Origin: Acholoe squamosa | Lineage: Eukaryota > Annelida > Polychaeta > Phyllodocida > Polynoidae | Length of the DNA stretch: 64,000 nt | NCBI GenBank assembly: GCA_949317995.1 | Contig: OX439041.1 | Coordinates: forward strand, 4,900,501-4,964,500 | Direction of reading: 5' to 3' | In this document: positions 52,408 to 63,800 of the stretch, piece after piece | Layout: every line of letters begins with the position of its first letter | Numbering within the stretch: the stretch's first letter is position 1 | Made by a program: the position numbers and the translations under genes | Notes under the pieces: generated by a model | The model's database searches: none | Told to the model about the DNA's origin: nothing | The model's input: only the letters and a program-made list of their open reading frames with translations

Positions 52408-53153
52408 GTGAGAATACAGCACAGTAGAGACATGGTGTGAGTAATGTGGGAACTAGTTTTCATTGTCCACCATTCAGCTCTATACCAGATTGACTTCACA
52501 GACTCCAAAATAGTGGATCTTTTAGGAATATTTTTCACCCACTGGAAGTGGGTCTCTAATGGTCTCTACTGTACTCTCTTGTACATTTCATACTCATATA
52601 GATCTGACCAATGGTCTTTATGTTGGAACTCAACTCAATTTTGAACAAATTTAAACTTTATTTGGTCTATTGGTACATACATCATGTAATCCTAGGCATG
52701 TAAATGTATTTTGTCGTTGTGTGTTAGAAATATAACACCTATATAAGTTTGCCTAAGTACATTCGTTGATATATTACACGATTACCTCCTTTACCAGGTA
52801 ATTCATTTTGTTAATAACACGACCAAACAGTTAATGACCAGATCGTCATTTCAAAAATGTTGTTATGATCTGACCACTTAAATCATTACAGATATTCATA
52901 CAATTATACGGTATAATAACAATTATTTTGAACAATATGGGGCACTTTCTATCTACTTTAAATACAAAAGTAATTGATCCCCCCCCCCCTTATCATAAAT
53001 ATGGTTTCGTTTTATACAGCATGCGCAGATACTATCCAATATGCTAGCCTTGACAAATCGACGTAGACAATCATCATTGGTCTTTAAATAGACCGTTTTT
53101 AAGGCATTTGTAGAGTAGGTTTGACAATATGTATGATTATTTTACAATATATT
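52408..53153. other. Probable intron or LINE 3' flank
   Basis: AT-rich, with a C run at 52980-52990. May include the 3' untranslated tail of the LINE to the right. Confidence 0.35.
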
Positions 53154-55307
53154 TTAGGTGTCGATAGATTGCATCATACATTTCTTTGATAGAGCTTTAA
53201 ATTTATCTTTGTCCCTAGTATTTCTAATATCTGTTTCTAAATTATTCCATGTTTGGGCACATAGACATTCAGGAGATTTTGAGTTCGCTGTGCAGTTAAT
53301 TTTCATATACTTTAATACAGGAGCATTTGAGAATCTTGTCATTCTAACAGTGGGTTTAATATATTCTTCCTTAGTGGATCTCTTATAAGCCAGCATTTTT
53401 ATATGATATAGTCTTCTAGCTTCAAGTTTCGGACTCATTGTTTCTCTATGTACAAAATCTGTTGGAGTCAGTACATGTACATCAAGACAGGTTTTAAAAC
53501 ACTTATTTTGCAATCTCTGCAGTACTTGTAACAAATCAGCATTAGCTCCATTGTATAAGATATCACAGTAATCGATAATTGGTATTATATGCATTTTATA
53601 CATTCTTATTCTTGCTGCAGTTGATAAATATTTTCTTGTTTTATACAAAATTAATGATTTGAACCGAACACTCTTAATAACATTTCTCATATGCATATTA
53701 AAATTCATTTCTTGGTCAAGGGTGACCCCTAAGTATTTGTATGATTGAACATTCATTAAAGTTTTACCATTAAGGACAATCTTAGGTTTTTGTATTTTCT
53801 TCAATTTAATTGCTGAAGCAAAGGTCATTATTTTCGTCTTGGTTTCATTCATTGTAAGCTTGTTGGCTGAGGACCAGAGAGAGAAGGAATTAAGTGCTAT
53901 AGTTAACTGATTTGTTAAAGCTTCTAAGTTTTTTCCGGATACATACAGTACGGAGTCATCTGCGTATAACAAAGTTTTATGTACATCATTGTCAGAAATG
54001 CAATCATTAATATACAATAAAAAGAACAAAGGACCCAAAATTGAGCCCTGTGGTACGCCACATGTTAGACTTGCTTTATCAGAACGTATATGGTTAGCTA
54101 TAGCACATTGCTGTCTCCTTGATAAATAATTCTCAATTAAGGTTAAATTTCTATTTCTGACTCCGTATTGTTCTAATTTCTTTAATAATATTAAATGATT
54201 AACCGAATCAAACGCTTTTTTTATATCAATAAAGGCAGCCATTGTTATATTCCCTTCATTTCTATTTTTTAATACATCATCAACTAATACTGAGATAGAG
54301 TCTAGTGTAGATTTACATTTCTGGTATCCACCTTGGTTTTTCGATAAAATATCAAATCTTTCTAGATGTTCACTTAGTTTGTTATGTATGAGTCTTTCTA
54401 GGATTTTTCCCGGTACCGGTAGGACACTTATCGGTCTAAGGTTAGAGACATTGGATGGGTCCCCCCCTTTGGGGAGAGGAGTCACTGTAGCAATTTTCCA
54501 ACTATCAGGGATTTGGCCTGTAATCGTAATCAAATTAATGATTTTTATAAATTTTTGAGGGAACTTTAACATAGTTTTTTTGAATATATCAGTAGATAAA
54601 TAGTCAATGGCAGATGACTTAGATATGTCTATGTCAGATAAGCATTTCATAATTTCCTCATCTGTAAAGTTCATCTCAGGCATATCCACCTCACATCTCG
54701 TACCCTTAAAATTAAATATGGTTTGATGTTGTTCCGCCAGCCTAGGACCAATTTCTGCGAAAAAATTATTTATATAAGTAGAAGTATCATTAATTGAAAT
54801 TACATGGCCGTTTTCGTCAGTTAACATGATTGACTTACTATTAGATTTATTAGAAGGTAATATATCCTTAATGGTACTCCAAAATTTCTTAGAATCTTTC
54901 TTAAATACCTCAGATAGGTTGGAATAATAAGTTTCCTTAGCCAATTCAATGTCTCTATTAACCTGGTTTCGACTCTCTCTAGCTCTATGCCACGATATAA
55001 TATCCAAATTTTTCCTGGCTAAATTTAATAATGCATTTTTGTCATTGATCTTTTCTAGCAGCTCATTAGACATCCATGGGCTAGGTTTGTCTACCACCTT
55101 GAAACTTTTTACCGGACATTGCAGATCTAACATTCTTTTTATCATATTTTCTAGTATAGACCAGCAAACGTTTGGGTCATTTGATTCATTAAAATAGTCC
55201 CAATTACAATTTTCTAAGTCTAAATAAAATTTTTCTATATTAAGTTTATCATATGATCTTCCGAAAAATGTTCTAAAATTTCTCTTTGTGTGTATTTGGG
55301 CTTTTAA
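53154..55307 (-). CDS. LINE A reverse transcriptase portion of ORF2
   Basis: About 718 open codons, with a first ATG at 55145. RT blocks are present in order: TPLPKGGDPSNVSNLRPISV, the QGGYQKCKST finger, FIDIKKAFDSVNH (block A Asp), GVPQGSILGPLFFLLYIND, the catalytic LLYADDSVLYVSG and SYKYLGVTLD. A C-terminal region follows with LQRLQNKC and ending near the stop at 53154. All catalytic residues are intact. It synthesises LINE cDNA by target-primed reverse transcription. The true ORF includes the upstream endonuclease. The frame break between them is the only inactivating change seen. Confidence 0.85.
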   Translation of the reverse strand, partial: LKAQIHTKRNFRTFFGRSYDKLNIEKFYLDLENCNWDYFNESNDPNVCWSILENMIKRMLDLQCPVKSFKVVDKPSPWMSNELLEKINDKNALLNLARKNLDIISWHRARESRNQVNRDIELAKETYYSNLSEVFKKDSKKFWSTIKDILPSNKSNSKSIMLTDENGHVISINDTSTYINNFFAEIGPRLAEQHQTIFNFKGTRCEVDMPEMNFTDEEIMKCLSDIDISKSSAIDYLSTDIFKKTMLKFPQKFIKIINLITITGQIPDSWKIATVTPLPKGGDPSNVSNLRPISVLPVPGKILERLIHNKLSEHLERFDILSKNQGGYQKCKSTLDSISVLVDDVLKNRNEGNITMAAFIDIKKAFDSVNHLILLKKLEQYGVRNRNLTLIENYLSRRQQCAIANHIRSDKASLTCGVPQGSILGPLFFLLYINDCISDNDVHKTLLYADDSVLYVSGKNLEALTNQLTIALNSFSLWSSANKLTMNETKTKIMTFASAIKLKKIQKPKIVLNGKTLMNVQSYKYLGVTLDQEMNFNMHMRNVIKSVRFKSLILYKTRKYLSTAARIRMYKMHIIPIIDYCDILYNGANADLLQVLQRLQNKCFKTCLDVHVLTPTDFVHRETMSPKLEARRLYHIKMLAYKRSTKEEYIKPTVRMTRFSNAPVLKYMKINCTANSKSPECLCAQTWNNLETDIRNTRDKDKFKALSKKCMMQSIDT

Positions 55308-56004
55308 GATATACCGGTAGGTGGTCAGATAGGTGTATGTTCAATGGACCGCTGGAGGTAATGGAATCACAATTTGAGAAGATCAAGTCTATACGCGTGT
55401 TGGTACCTGATGTGGTTGTGACCTCATTAACAAGTTGTACTAAGTTAAAATGATCAAATGTTTCTATGAGTAGCTGCTTATTTGGGGTATTAGTTAGTAC
55501 ATCTACATTGAAATCCCCAAGGATAAAAATATCATATCTATCCAAGTTGTCTATTTGTAGTAGTAGGGCTCGCATGGTATTACAAAATTCCATAAGGTTT
55601 CCCGAAGGTGGTCTATAGATATTACATACAATACATTTTTTATTTGCACCTTTAGCTGATAGTAGCCATTGAACTTCTATATTTTCATTAGACCTGTTTA
55701 AGGCTTTGAATCTGTCTACTGAACATGATAGACTTTCATCGACGTATGCACAGAGCCCACCTCCTCTATATATACTGATACGGTCTTGACGAAAGAGATT
55801 ATACCTTGGGAAGCTATACAAATTATTACAATCCATTTCATTCAACCAGGTCTCAGAAAATAATATAATATCTATGAAATTGTTATTCAGCTCCTCTTTG
55901 ATTTTTGTGAATTTATTTCTCACACTCCTGGCATTCATATGTATTATTGAAAAACCTTTCCTGAATTTATTTTTTAAAGACATATTTGTATCAGGTAAAT
56001 ACAT
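55273..56004 (-). CDS. LINE A AP-type endonuclease portion of ORF2
   Basis: 243 aa of the exonuclease-endonuclease-phosphatase fold: IIHMNARSVRNK (Asn), ILFSETWL (catalytic Glu), GGGLCAYVDE, VCNIYRPPSGN, ILGDFNVD (Asp-x-Asn) and the terminal LSDHLPVYL (Asp-His). It nicks target DNA to prime reverse transcription. Shortly after SDHLPVYL the frame ends at TAG 55273, while the adjacent frame continues as LKAQIHTKRNF into the RT. The indel probably lies in the CTTAAAA run near 55302-55308. Confidence 0.85.
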   Translation of the reverse strand: MYLPDTNMSLKNKFRKGFSIIHMNARSVRNKFTKIKEELNNNFIDIILFSETWLNEMDCNNLYSFPRYNLFRQDRISIYRGGGLCAYVDESLSCSVDRFKALNRSNENIEVQWLLSAKGANKKCIVCNIYRPPSGNLMEFCNTMRALLLQIDNLDRYDIFILGDFNVDVLTNTPNKQLLIETFDHFNLVQLVNEVTTTSGTNTRIDLIFSNCDSITSSGPLNIHLSDHLPVYLKSPNTHKEKF

Positions 56005-56247
56005 ATAGGCTCGATATAGTCAACATGCTGCACAATGTATACATATATGCTTATTGTACTAGTGCATGCTACATCAATCCAGGTCATTGTAAACCATGCG
56101 TTATAAAAATATACATACCCCCCCCTCCACAGGCTTACAGCTCTTCTGGCTACCCATGGTGATCAATGTGTGAGTCGGCAGTTAAATTTCAAGGACTATG
56201 GCATTATATCGGTTAGGAACTAAGCTATATAATGTACAAGAAGATGT

Positions 56248-56550
56248 TTATTGATTTTCATCCGTGTTTCCATACACTCTGGTTAGTTGCTCACGGATTT
56301 TTTGAAGAATTTGTCCCATCAGGTTCTCCCCCTTAACATTTCCAGTCGTACATTGATTTGCTTGCCCGAAGTGCATTTTCACCCCCCATATAGGGTTGAA
56401 GCTGGCCTCATACAAGTTTTTGTTTCCAGTAGAGATTAGATAGTCCCTCATATATGGTATGGCAAATTTCTGCTCGTTGATCTCTTGCATGACCGCGGCA
56501 GCCATCTTGTTCCAATCCGCTGTAGGTTTGATTTTCCTTGCTTCATACAT
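56248..56550 (-). CDS. NADAR/YbiA-like domain ORF
   Basis: 100-aa minus-strand frame 244 bp upstream of, and in the same orientation as, the LINE A endonuclease. The sequence fits the C-terminal two-thirds of the NADAR (YbiA-like) fold: WNKMAAAVMQEINEQKF, then YLISTGNKNLYEASF, WGVKMHFG, then GENLMGQILQKIREQL. Family members are N-glycosidases acting on ADP-ribose derivatives or related nucleotides. The N-terminal conserved part is absent or decayed, with a stop codon about ten codons upstream of the ATG. It could be a retrocopy fragment, a host exon, or a 5' ORF carried by LINE A. Confidence 0.5.
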   Translation of the reverse strand: MYEARKIKPTADWNKMAAAVMQEINEQKFAIPYMRDYLISTGNKNLYEASFNPIWGVKMHFGQANQCTTGNVKGENLMGQILQKIREQLTRVYGNTDENQ

Positions 56551-57559
56551 TATTTGTACCGGGTCTTCTAACTTCTAACTCAATGATTTATGAAGAATTT
56601 ACAAATTTGGTCAATTCTAGGTTTTCAGAAGAACTCAAACTAAGCCAGATGGAATCATTCTTCCTTCTTACACAATGGCAAGCCCATTAAATGCAGCCAA
56701 CACAAAGCCCAAAGTGTTTTTGAGGTAGATGTATCATTGAATGATTGTCATATTTGGTAGTATATTTGCATTATGGGATTTCCCTGGCCATGCAGCTGGA
56801 CCCAGATATGCTGGTATTAGTTCTTGAATTTGCCACCAGATGTCCTCTATATTGTGCAGTTGGATCCCCCCCTGGTATAATGCTATGGGCATGACTTTTT
56901 AGTGTGTACTCGCTATACTCCTTTGTCTGTAATGTAATGTTGTTAAGTTTACAGAAGTCAATGCAAACTACAAAAGCATCCTAAAAAGCCACAGTAGAGG
57001 ACCTGTGCATATTAACACTAGTAAGACAGTGGTCAACAGTGTCTGGTTCAGCTCCTCTTAAATATTGAATATTGTCTACAGGAATTGCTTCCCAGAAAAG
57101 GTTTTCTACACATCCCCATAACAAACTAGATACATTATTGCCTGAAGTAATTACATAAGGTTTACCCTATGCTGTGTTCGACTGTAAATGGGGGAGCATA
57201 TAAAATTCAAAAGGAGGGTTACACATGATGCCTGCTTAGCTAAAATACTACCAAAGAACAGATAAGGGTAAAAGATTCTTGTCTGCTGAAGTTGACACAA
57301 AGAAAAAAAAATTAACTGTTTTACACAATCACTTATCTTTTTTGTTTCTTGTGCCTAGCTTTTTGGGGATTGTTTACCTCCTTTTTTTACACACACTATG
57401 TATACACATGACAGAATTTCACACAGGATACGTGATAGAATACAACCGTTACATCATCTTTTAGTAAAATTTTACTGTTTTACACAATTAATGGTCTGCT
57501 GAAGGGACAAGTGATAAAACACACCCTTGTACACAGTATACACATAACAGAATACAACC
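56551..57559. other. Spacer, no gene seen
   Basis: AT-rich DNA without supported exons. Confidence 0.35.
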
Positions 57560-58497
57560 TTGTTGTTACTCTAAATATGAATTACAGACTGGTTTCAATC
57601 ACAGAAGTGTTGTACTCTTAATATCAATTACAGACTTGTTTCAATCACAGAATTGTTGTTACTCTAAATATCAATTACAGACTTGTTTCAATCACAGAAG
57701 TGTTGTACTCTAAATATGAATTACAGACTGGTTTCAATCACAGAAGTGTTGTACTCTTAATATCAATTACAGACTTGTTTCAATCACAGAATTGTTGTTA
57801 CTCTAAATATCAATTACAGACTTGTTTCAATCACAGAATTGTTGTACTCTAAATATGAATTACAGACTGGTTTCAATCACAGAATTGTTGTACTCTAAAT
57901 ATCAATTACAGACTTGTTTCAATCACAGAATTGTTGTTACTCTAAATATGAATTACAGACTTGTTTCAATCACAGAATTGTTGTACTCTAAATATCAATT
58001 ACAGACTGGTTTCAATCACAGAAGTGTTGTACTCTAAATATCAATTACAGACTTGTTTCAATCACAGAAGTGTTGTACTCTAAATATGAATTACAGACTT
58101 GTTTCAATCACAGAATTGTTGTTACTCTAAATATCAATTACAGACTTGTTTCAATCACAGAATTGTTGTTACTCTAAATATGAATTACAGACTGGTTTCA
58201 ATGACAGAAGTGTTGTACTCTAAATATCAATTACAGACTTGTTTCAATCACAGAATTGTTGTTACTCTAAATATCAATTACAGACTGGTTTCAATCACAG
58301 AATTGTTGTTACTCTAAATATGAATTACAGACTTGTTTCAATCACAGAAGTGTTGTACTCTAAATATGAATTACAGACTTGTTTCAATCACAGAAGTGTT
58401 GTTACTGCAAATATCAATTACAGACTTGTTTCAATCATAGAATTGTTGTTACTCTAAATATCAATTACAGACTGGTTTCAATCACAGAATTGTTGTA
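57560..58497. repeat. 46/47-bp minisatellite, about 20 copies
   Basis: Unit TTACAGACTTGTTTCAATCA, then CAGAATTGTTGTACTCTAAA and TATGAA. Variants: GAATTG versus GAAGTG, GTTACT versus GTACT, and TATCAA versus TATGAA. Units are contiguous with no unique spacers. Confidence 0.9.
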
Positions 58498-60400
58498 TCA
58501 ATTACATATGGGAAAATACGGGGGGTACAGGTAAGGTAGTATTATCAATTAAACATTATGGAACTTAACTATTTCATTATTATTTGATTGTCGTAATGTC
58601 CCTCTTATAGAAAAATGTGGCCCCATTGCATTGCAATTAACCATCATGTTATCTTGCCCATATTTGGCTCACTGTCAATCAACGCCACGAAACTAAGTAA
58701 TTATCACACTACTGGTGACAATAGCACAAAGGATTATTGGCACACACACACGTTCGTAACCACTCAACTTTAACTCAGAAAAGATAAACTTGAACAGCTG
58801 ACACAACATCCTTATCTACCCGCTAAAAGACACGGGTCTGGACCCCATTGACAGGCTGACGTGGTCATTTCTTAATTCAACCTGTGACATGGAGCTTACT
58901 GGCATGCAGCTTTTAGTCCCCCCCCCGTTTATGCCCCTCCCACCCGCAGCAGGGTCTAAACATTTTATCATGATGACCCCTCCCTAATGACCAGCCAGCA
59001 TGGCATTATTACTGATCAAGCATCTCTTCACAGGGCACGTCTAAATGTAACCAGATCAATTATCATGTACATATTATACAGGTTGTCTGGCCCGATGTAG
59101 GTAACAGCTCGAGCATGGTGGAATATATAGAATGGACATGTAATCATGGTAACTGGACATCTGGAGGAAAATGAACACCCTACATATGGACGCCCTCCAA
59201 TTTTCATTGTTTTGGTAGTTTAGCCACCAAGTGCCATTTGTGTAGATCCTATCCACTACCTTGGATATCAACTGTTACAACTGGGGATTCTCAAATCTTA
59301 TGGGCCTTGAGCTATACTGTACTATTTTGTTGTGCAATTGCCCTCCAGAAGGCATCCTACCCAGGGAGAAGTGTACAACTACAACAAAGGGGTGGTGTAT
59401 TACCCTGGCACACATAGTGGAGACTGTGTATGGAGAGTATGCATATTTAATGGATTACACAACCAGGACCCATATATATAGACATGTATACCACATGAGA
59501 ACAACCCATGGTTCTCACCCTCTGCAGGCCGCTTTTGCAGTTATAAGGTATGTGTGTAAAATTGTTCTATAATACAAAACAATGAGAAACAAATACATTC
59601 TTTATGTATTTTTACATCCATGGGAATTACACAGGTGGTATGGTGTGATGGTTTTAGCACCCTATATGATAAGAAATACATTCACAAGGTTTGCTACACA
59701 CTAAATGTTTCTACATCAATTAGCCTCAAAACAAGAATCCATGAGGTGGCGCAAAGTGGATTCTGCTTTGAGGCTAGTGAGTAGAACTATGTTTTCATTT
59801 CATGTTATCTGGATAAAGGAAAAACAAAAAAAAAAACACTTGAGGTTATTTTGATGACGTCACAGTGGGGATGCGCCAATGCTGATTTATTGTTAGGACT
59901 GCATCACTGGAACATTATCCTTACCTTTGAGAACGTAGGAGTCCACTTGTATTTCCATAATACATGACTATACCACTTCACACTGCCCCTTGATGGGGTC
60001 CCATTGTCCATTTTGGGGGTGCAGAGCGATAGGTTTCTATAAAACCTGGAAAGGGTTATTGGGTTCTGGTGACCGCTATAGTGGTCACCATACATATGGG
60101 TCTAGACCCCTAAAATCGCCTTTTCTGAAAATCGACAAAGGATATGGAGCTTTAAGGGACAAGGACATGGGACAAAAACAATAGTGATAGGGGACATGGA
60201 CTTTTCTTAAAATAGACATGTGACATGGAACTTAGTGACAAGGACAGAGGAAAATACAAATTTAGTGACATTTGACATGGACTTTTCTTAAAATCGACAA
60301 GGGACATTGGGACCCCCCCCCATCTAGACCCCCATACATCATGATATATATGGTCCTTTGCTATAGAAGTAAAATGACCCCATTGTACAGGTGACCTGTT
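58498..60400. other. Spacer, no supported gene
   Basis: A 103-codon plus frame at 59261 lacks domain or splice support. A near-perfect inverted repeat GGTGACCGCTATAGTGGTCACC lies at 60068-60089. Otherwise nothing was recognised. Confidence 0.35.
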
Positions 60401-60576
60401 CATGATGCACCAATGAAGTGATGCGAGCAGACTTGCCAGCACTTCATTGGGGCATCATGCTTACTCTTTCGGGGTGTATCAAGCTGCATATGATGTGCAC
60501 AATGGCTGAATGTAGCCCTGGTTAGTGAGCCACCTGGGGCTACATTCATGCATCATGACGAACAATAGGCCCTTAC
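60401..60576. mobile_element. CATCATG-family MITE fragment, copy D
   Basis: CATGATGCACCAATGAAGTG, CACTTCATTGGGGCATCATG and a right end AATAGGCCCTTACAGG match copies A and B. The left terminus is not clear. Confidence 0.45.
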
Positions 60577-60942
60577 AGGATTAACTATACATGTGTTGGT
60601 AGGTAAGCAGAATATATACGCTATATGGAAGCACAATCAAATTGGAGGAGTAATGCAAGAGTTACATGAATGTAATGGAAATCCTAAGAGGTTCTGGAAG
60701 CATATCTGGGATTAAAGGTATAAGGGGTGATATATTACAATGTGCATTGCTATGCCTAATACATCAATCTACCCACCTGATTCAGACTAGTTTAGATAAA
60801 GGTATTTTTCCAAGAGACTGGGCCTCTGCCCTAGTAAAACCATTACCTAAGGATGGAGATTTATCACAGGTCAAAAACTGGAGGTCTATTTCCCTCCTAC
60901 CAATGCCATCAAAGATTATTGAAAAAATTATGTATTATCATT

Positions 60943-61297
60943 TGTAGGGGCCAGCTCTGGCTGTGAGTCCATGGCGGTATGCCATCTGTCCCCGTTCCGG
61001 TTGCAACAGCCCTCAGGGGCTGGTCAGCCGGTATAAGCTACCCCCCGTAGGTAGGGAGGAGTGTAGGGGCCAGCTCTGCCGTAAGGCCAGCAGCCCTGTT
61101 TCTGGAGATCCCAGCCCCCAGGGGCTGGCATCCAGTGGTAGCTCCCCCTACGTGTGTATTATACCAATCCAGATGTAGATGGAAGGTAGAGAATGTCAGA
61201 CGGGGAAGTAGCTCAGCGGTAGAGCTTCCGCCTGCAGGTTGGAGGGTCCCGGGTTCGACTCCCGGTTCCTCCAGGACATTTTCCGCCGACCTCTACA
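60943..61297 (+). mobile_element. 355-bp TGT...ACA insertion containing a tRNA-like gene
   Basis: Inserted in LINE C. The flanking CATT (60939-60942 and 61298-61301) is a target duplication, and removing the insert restores the LINE reading frame (YYHL joined to SESMK). The ends are TGTAGGGG and CCTCTACA, a short imperfect inverted repeat. Inside, TGTAGGGGCCAGCTCTG occurs twice (60943 and about 61062). The 3' part holds a cloverleaf-forming tRNA-like sequence (61202-61273). It could be a TRIM-like solo LTR, a SINE or a MITE. No polyA tail is present, which speaks against a typical LINE-mobilised SINE. Confidence 0.7.
61202..61273 (+). tRNA. tRNA-like gene, predicted anticodon GCA (Cys), possibly a pseudogene
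   Basis: 72-nt sequence starting GGGGAAGTAGCTCAGCGGTA with A box, D-arm GCTC/GAGC, anticodon loop CTGCAGG (anticodon GCA), five-base variable loop, a perfect T stem CCGGG/CCCGG with TTCGACT, and discriminator A. The acceptor has one A-C mismatch and G-T pairs including G3:T70. The anticodon stem has one mismatch. It probably has a working internal pol III promoter. It lies within the mobile insert, so transcription for element spread is more likely than a role in translation. Confidence 0.5.
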
Positions 61298-62486
61298 CAT
61301 TTAAGTGAAAGTATGAAAAGAAATAACACCTTTTGTGACAATCAATATGGTTATAAAAAAGGTACTGGAACAGGTGATGCTACCTTTGATCTCGTAAATG
61401 AATTGTTTGAGAATAGAAGTAATGGGTACATAACAGGGGCCCTTTTCATTGATTTCACTAAAGCCTTTGATAGTGTAATTCACTCAAAATTGCTGGTCAA
61501 ACTTAGTAAGCTTGGGCTAAGTAGGACAAATTTTATGTGGTTCAAAAGTTATTTAGAAAACAGGCAACAGAGAATGAGTTATGGTAATAAAATATCTAAA
61601 AAGAAATGTATAAATTATGGTGTACCACAAGGCTCAGTTCTGGGCCCCCTGTTGTTTGTTTTATATATAGATGATGCTGTTAATGTGTTGCAATCGTGTA
61701 AGATAAAATTGTATGCTGATGATATAGTAATCTATTGTGCTGCAAAGGACTCAGAGACCATTAAGAATATGATGTATAATGATGTTCAGCGTTTCAAAGC
61801 ATGGGTTCTAGAAAACAGACTAACAGTAAATCCAAATAAGACCAAATTTATGTGGTTATGTAAGTGCATTTAAATTAAAGTACTGTCCTGATCCAAAAAT
61901 TGAATTCAATGAGAGTACTGTTCAAACAGTGACCTTCTCCCCTTATTTGGGAGTCCACATTGATAGCAAACTGAGCTTTGACAAGCAAATTAAAATAGTT
62001 AAAAGAAAAGTATGTAATAAATTATTTTGTTTTGCCAAATTAAGAAAATTTCTGACTCAAGATCAGAGTGTAAAGATATATTGTAGTACAATAAGACCAA
62101 TTATAGAATATTGTTCCTTCATTTCAACTAGCTGTAATGAGGAAGGTTTGAAAGCTTTACAACGCTTACAAAATATAGCTTTAAGTACATGTCTAAAATG
62201 CAACATTAGAAAATACAATGTTAAAGAATTACATATGCTGTGTGATATAACTCTATTGGAAAAAAGGTTTGATATGCTTCTATTGTGTCTGATGTACAAA
62301 AAATCTAAAGATATAGAGCAAAGGCCACATGCACATAATACACGGTCACAAAATAAAATTGTTTTTGAATTACCAAGAAAAATTTCCAGGGATCTCCATA
62401 GTATAGAGGGGTGGCGCTCTGGAATGTCCTACCCGAGAACATCCAGAAAGCCACCACTAAAGTCAAATTTAAAACTGAAATACTGA

Positions 62487-63141
62487 AGATAGATAATTTG
62501 AGGCAGAAATTGAAAATTGGTTACAACTAGTATATGAAGCAGGTGTAGTTACCGCGCCGCTTCCAGATAATTGTGTTGAATCCTAATTACCATTATGTTA
62601 CTGCCTAATACACTTACATGAATGTCAAATGTTATGTAAACCTTAGCTACTATACCAGTACATTATATCTTATACTATCTTATAACAAAAATGCATGTGT
62701 GTATGTTACTATGATCAGTCGACCAGCTCCTGAACTCTCCAATGTTGTTGATCTTGTACAAATTGACTATTGTCATTTGTGTTTTGTAGTTGCTGTTCCT
62801 TATTTTGTTGTTGAAAAATCTAATAAAACTTGGTCTGCTATTATAGTTTCACTTAAATGAACATAACAGTTCATTGATGCAATGAGCGAGTCCAAAAAAA
62901 ACAAAAAAACATGGAGTATCATTTCTGGATGCCTGCTGACACATGATGTACCCCTGTAGCTGTGTTCAGTATACATTTGTATGAGTATGGAGGTATAATG
63001 GACAATATGCAGGAAGAGTAGAACTTGTACAATATATGGGTATGGAGGTGGAATGGCTTGGAGCATGGTAAGGACAATATGCAGGTAATATGTAACACCT
63101 ATGTGTGTACCTCAGGTACCGTAGTGGCCCGTTTAATCACC
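62487..63141. other. LINE C 3' flank and spacer
   Basis: May contain the 3' untranslated region of LINE C. No gene seen. Confidence 0.35.
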
Positions 63142-63436
63142 GGTTATGGCAAGCCAAATAGCTATAATTCTGAAAAACCTGGTTTTTCATCCTACAATCC
63201 TACACTTCACCCAAAAACTGGTGAAAACCTACATTTCATCTGAAATCCTACATTTCATCTAAGAGACCCATTTTTTCAGCTTTTTATGGCAAACCTGTTC
63301 TTTCTTCATGGCCAAAATGTAGGGTTTCTGGCCAAAATATAGGTTCTTTTGGGGTGAATTGGCATAATTCGAGATTAAAACGTAATGCAAAAAAGCAGGG
63401 TTTTCTGACTCTACCCAAATAGCTTGCCATAGCTGG
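63142..63436. mobile_element. TIR element of about 295 bp
   Basis: The left end GGTTATGGCAAGCCAAATAG and the reverse complement of the right end, CCCAGCTATGGCAAGCTATT, are an imperfect TIR that continues over about 45 bp (TTCTGAAAAACCTG against TCAGAAAACCCTG). The interior repeats CCTACATTTCATCT and its relatives. No ORF. Confidence 0.55.
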
Positions 63437-63676
63437 GTCATAGCATGAGTACTGGTCTTAAGTGAGCACCAGGGTTACAGAAGCATGGACATTTAAGAAT
63501 GCAAAGAATATAAAGCAAGTCTTGATTACGCCCTGGTCTTGAGTAAGGACCGCAGGTATAGAGCCAGGTTGAAATCTATAAGCGCTGGGTTGCTTGTATA
63601 CAGGAGACTACGGTACCAGCTGAAGCTGTTCCACAGGTGTTGTATCTGCTCTACTCCATATTGGCTGAATATACAT

Positions 63677-63685
<9 letters not shown>

Positions 63686-63735
<50 letters not shown>
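63686..63735. repeat. (AT)n microsatellite
   Basis: About 25 AT repeats. Confidence 0.95.
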
Positions 63736-63736
<1 letters not shown>

Positions 63737-63800
63737 CAGGTCATTGGTGCATGATACCAACCAATGGGTAAACATGATGCAGTCCTCCATCGGCAGCCAG
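63736..63800. mobile_element. CATCATG-family MITE fragment, copy E
   Basis: GGTCATTGGTGCATGATACC, ACCAATGGGTAAACATGATG and a terminal CATCGGCAGCC resemble the ends of copies A and B. Confidence 0.3.

Larger units (their letters stand above)
53154..56004 (-). mobile_element. Non-LTR retrotransposon (LINE A), nearly intact ORF2
   Basis: Endonuclease and reverse transcriptase lie in order on the minus strand, in two frames that overlap near 55273-55307. One small indel separates them from a continuous ORF2. Domain composition fits an APE-type LINE of the Jockey/CR1 group. The 5' part upstream of the endonuclease and the 3' end are not defined. Confidence 0.85.
60640..62486 (+). pseudogene. 5'-truncated, frameshifted LINE reverse transcriptase (LINE C)
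   Basis: Plus strand. A linker-type NPKRFWKHIW near 60680 is followed by RT blocks FPRDWASALVKPLPKDGDLS and NWRSISLLPMPSKIIEKI. A 355-bp insertion at 60943-61297 interrupts the frame. RT resumes cleanly at 61298 with CDNQYGYKKGTGTGDA, FIDFTKAFDSVIH, GVPQGSVLGPLLFVLYIDDA and an intact LYADDIVIY. One frameshift occurs near 61860 (after TKFMW, continuing as SAFKLKY in another frame, then SPYLGVHID) and another near 62405 (continuing as VALWNVLPENIQ). Related to LINE B by motif wording. Inactive. Confidence 0.8.

Noticed and set aside
57560-58497. CRISPR-like array with GTTTCAATCACAG repeats
   Set aside because: Units are contiguous with no unique spacers and the window is eukaryotic. It is an ordinary minisatellite.
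59261-59572. 103-codon plus-strand frame
   Set aside because: No domain or exon-like boundaries support it.
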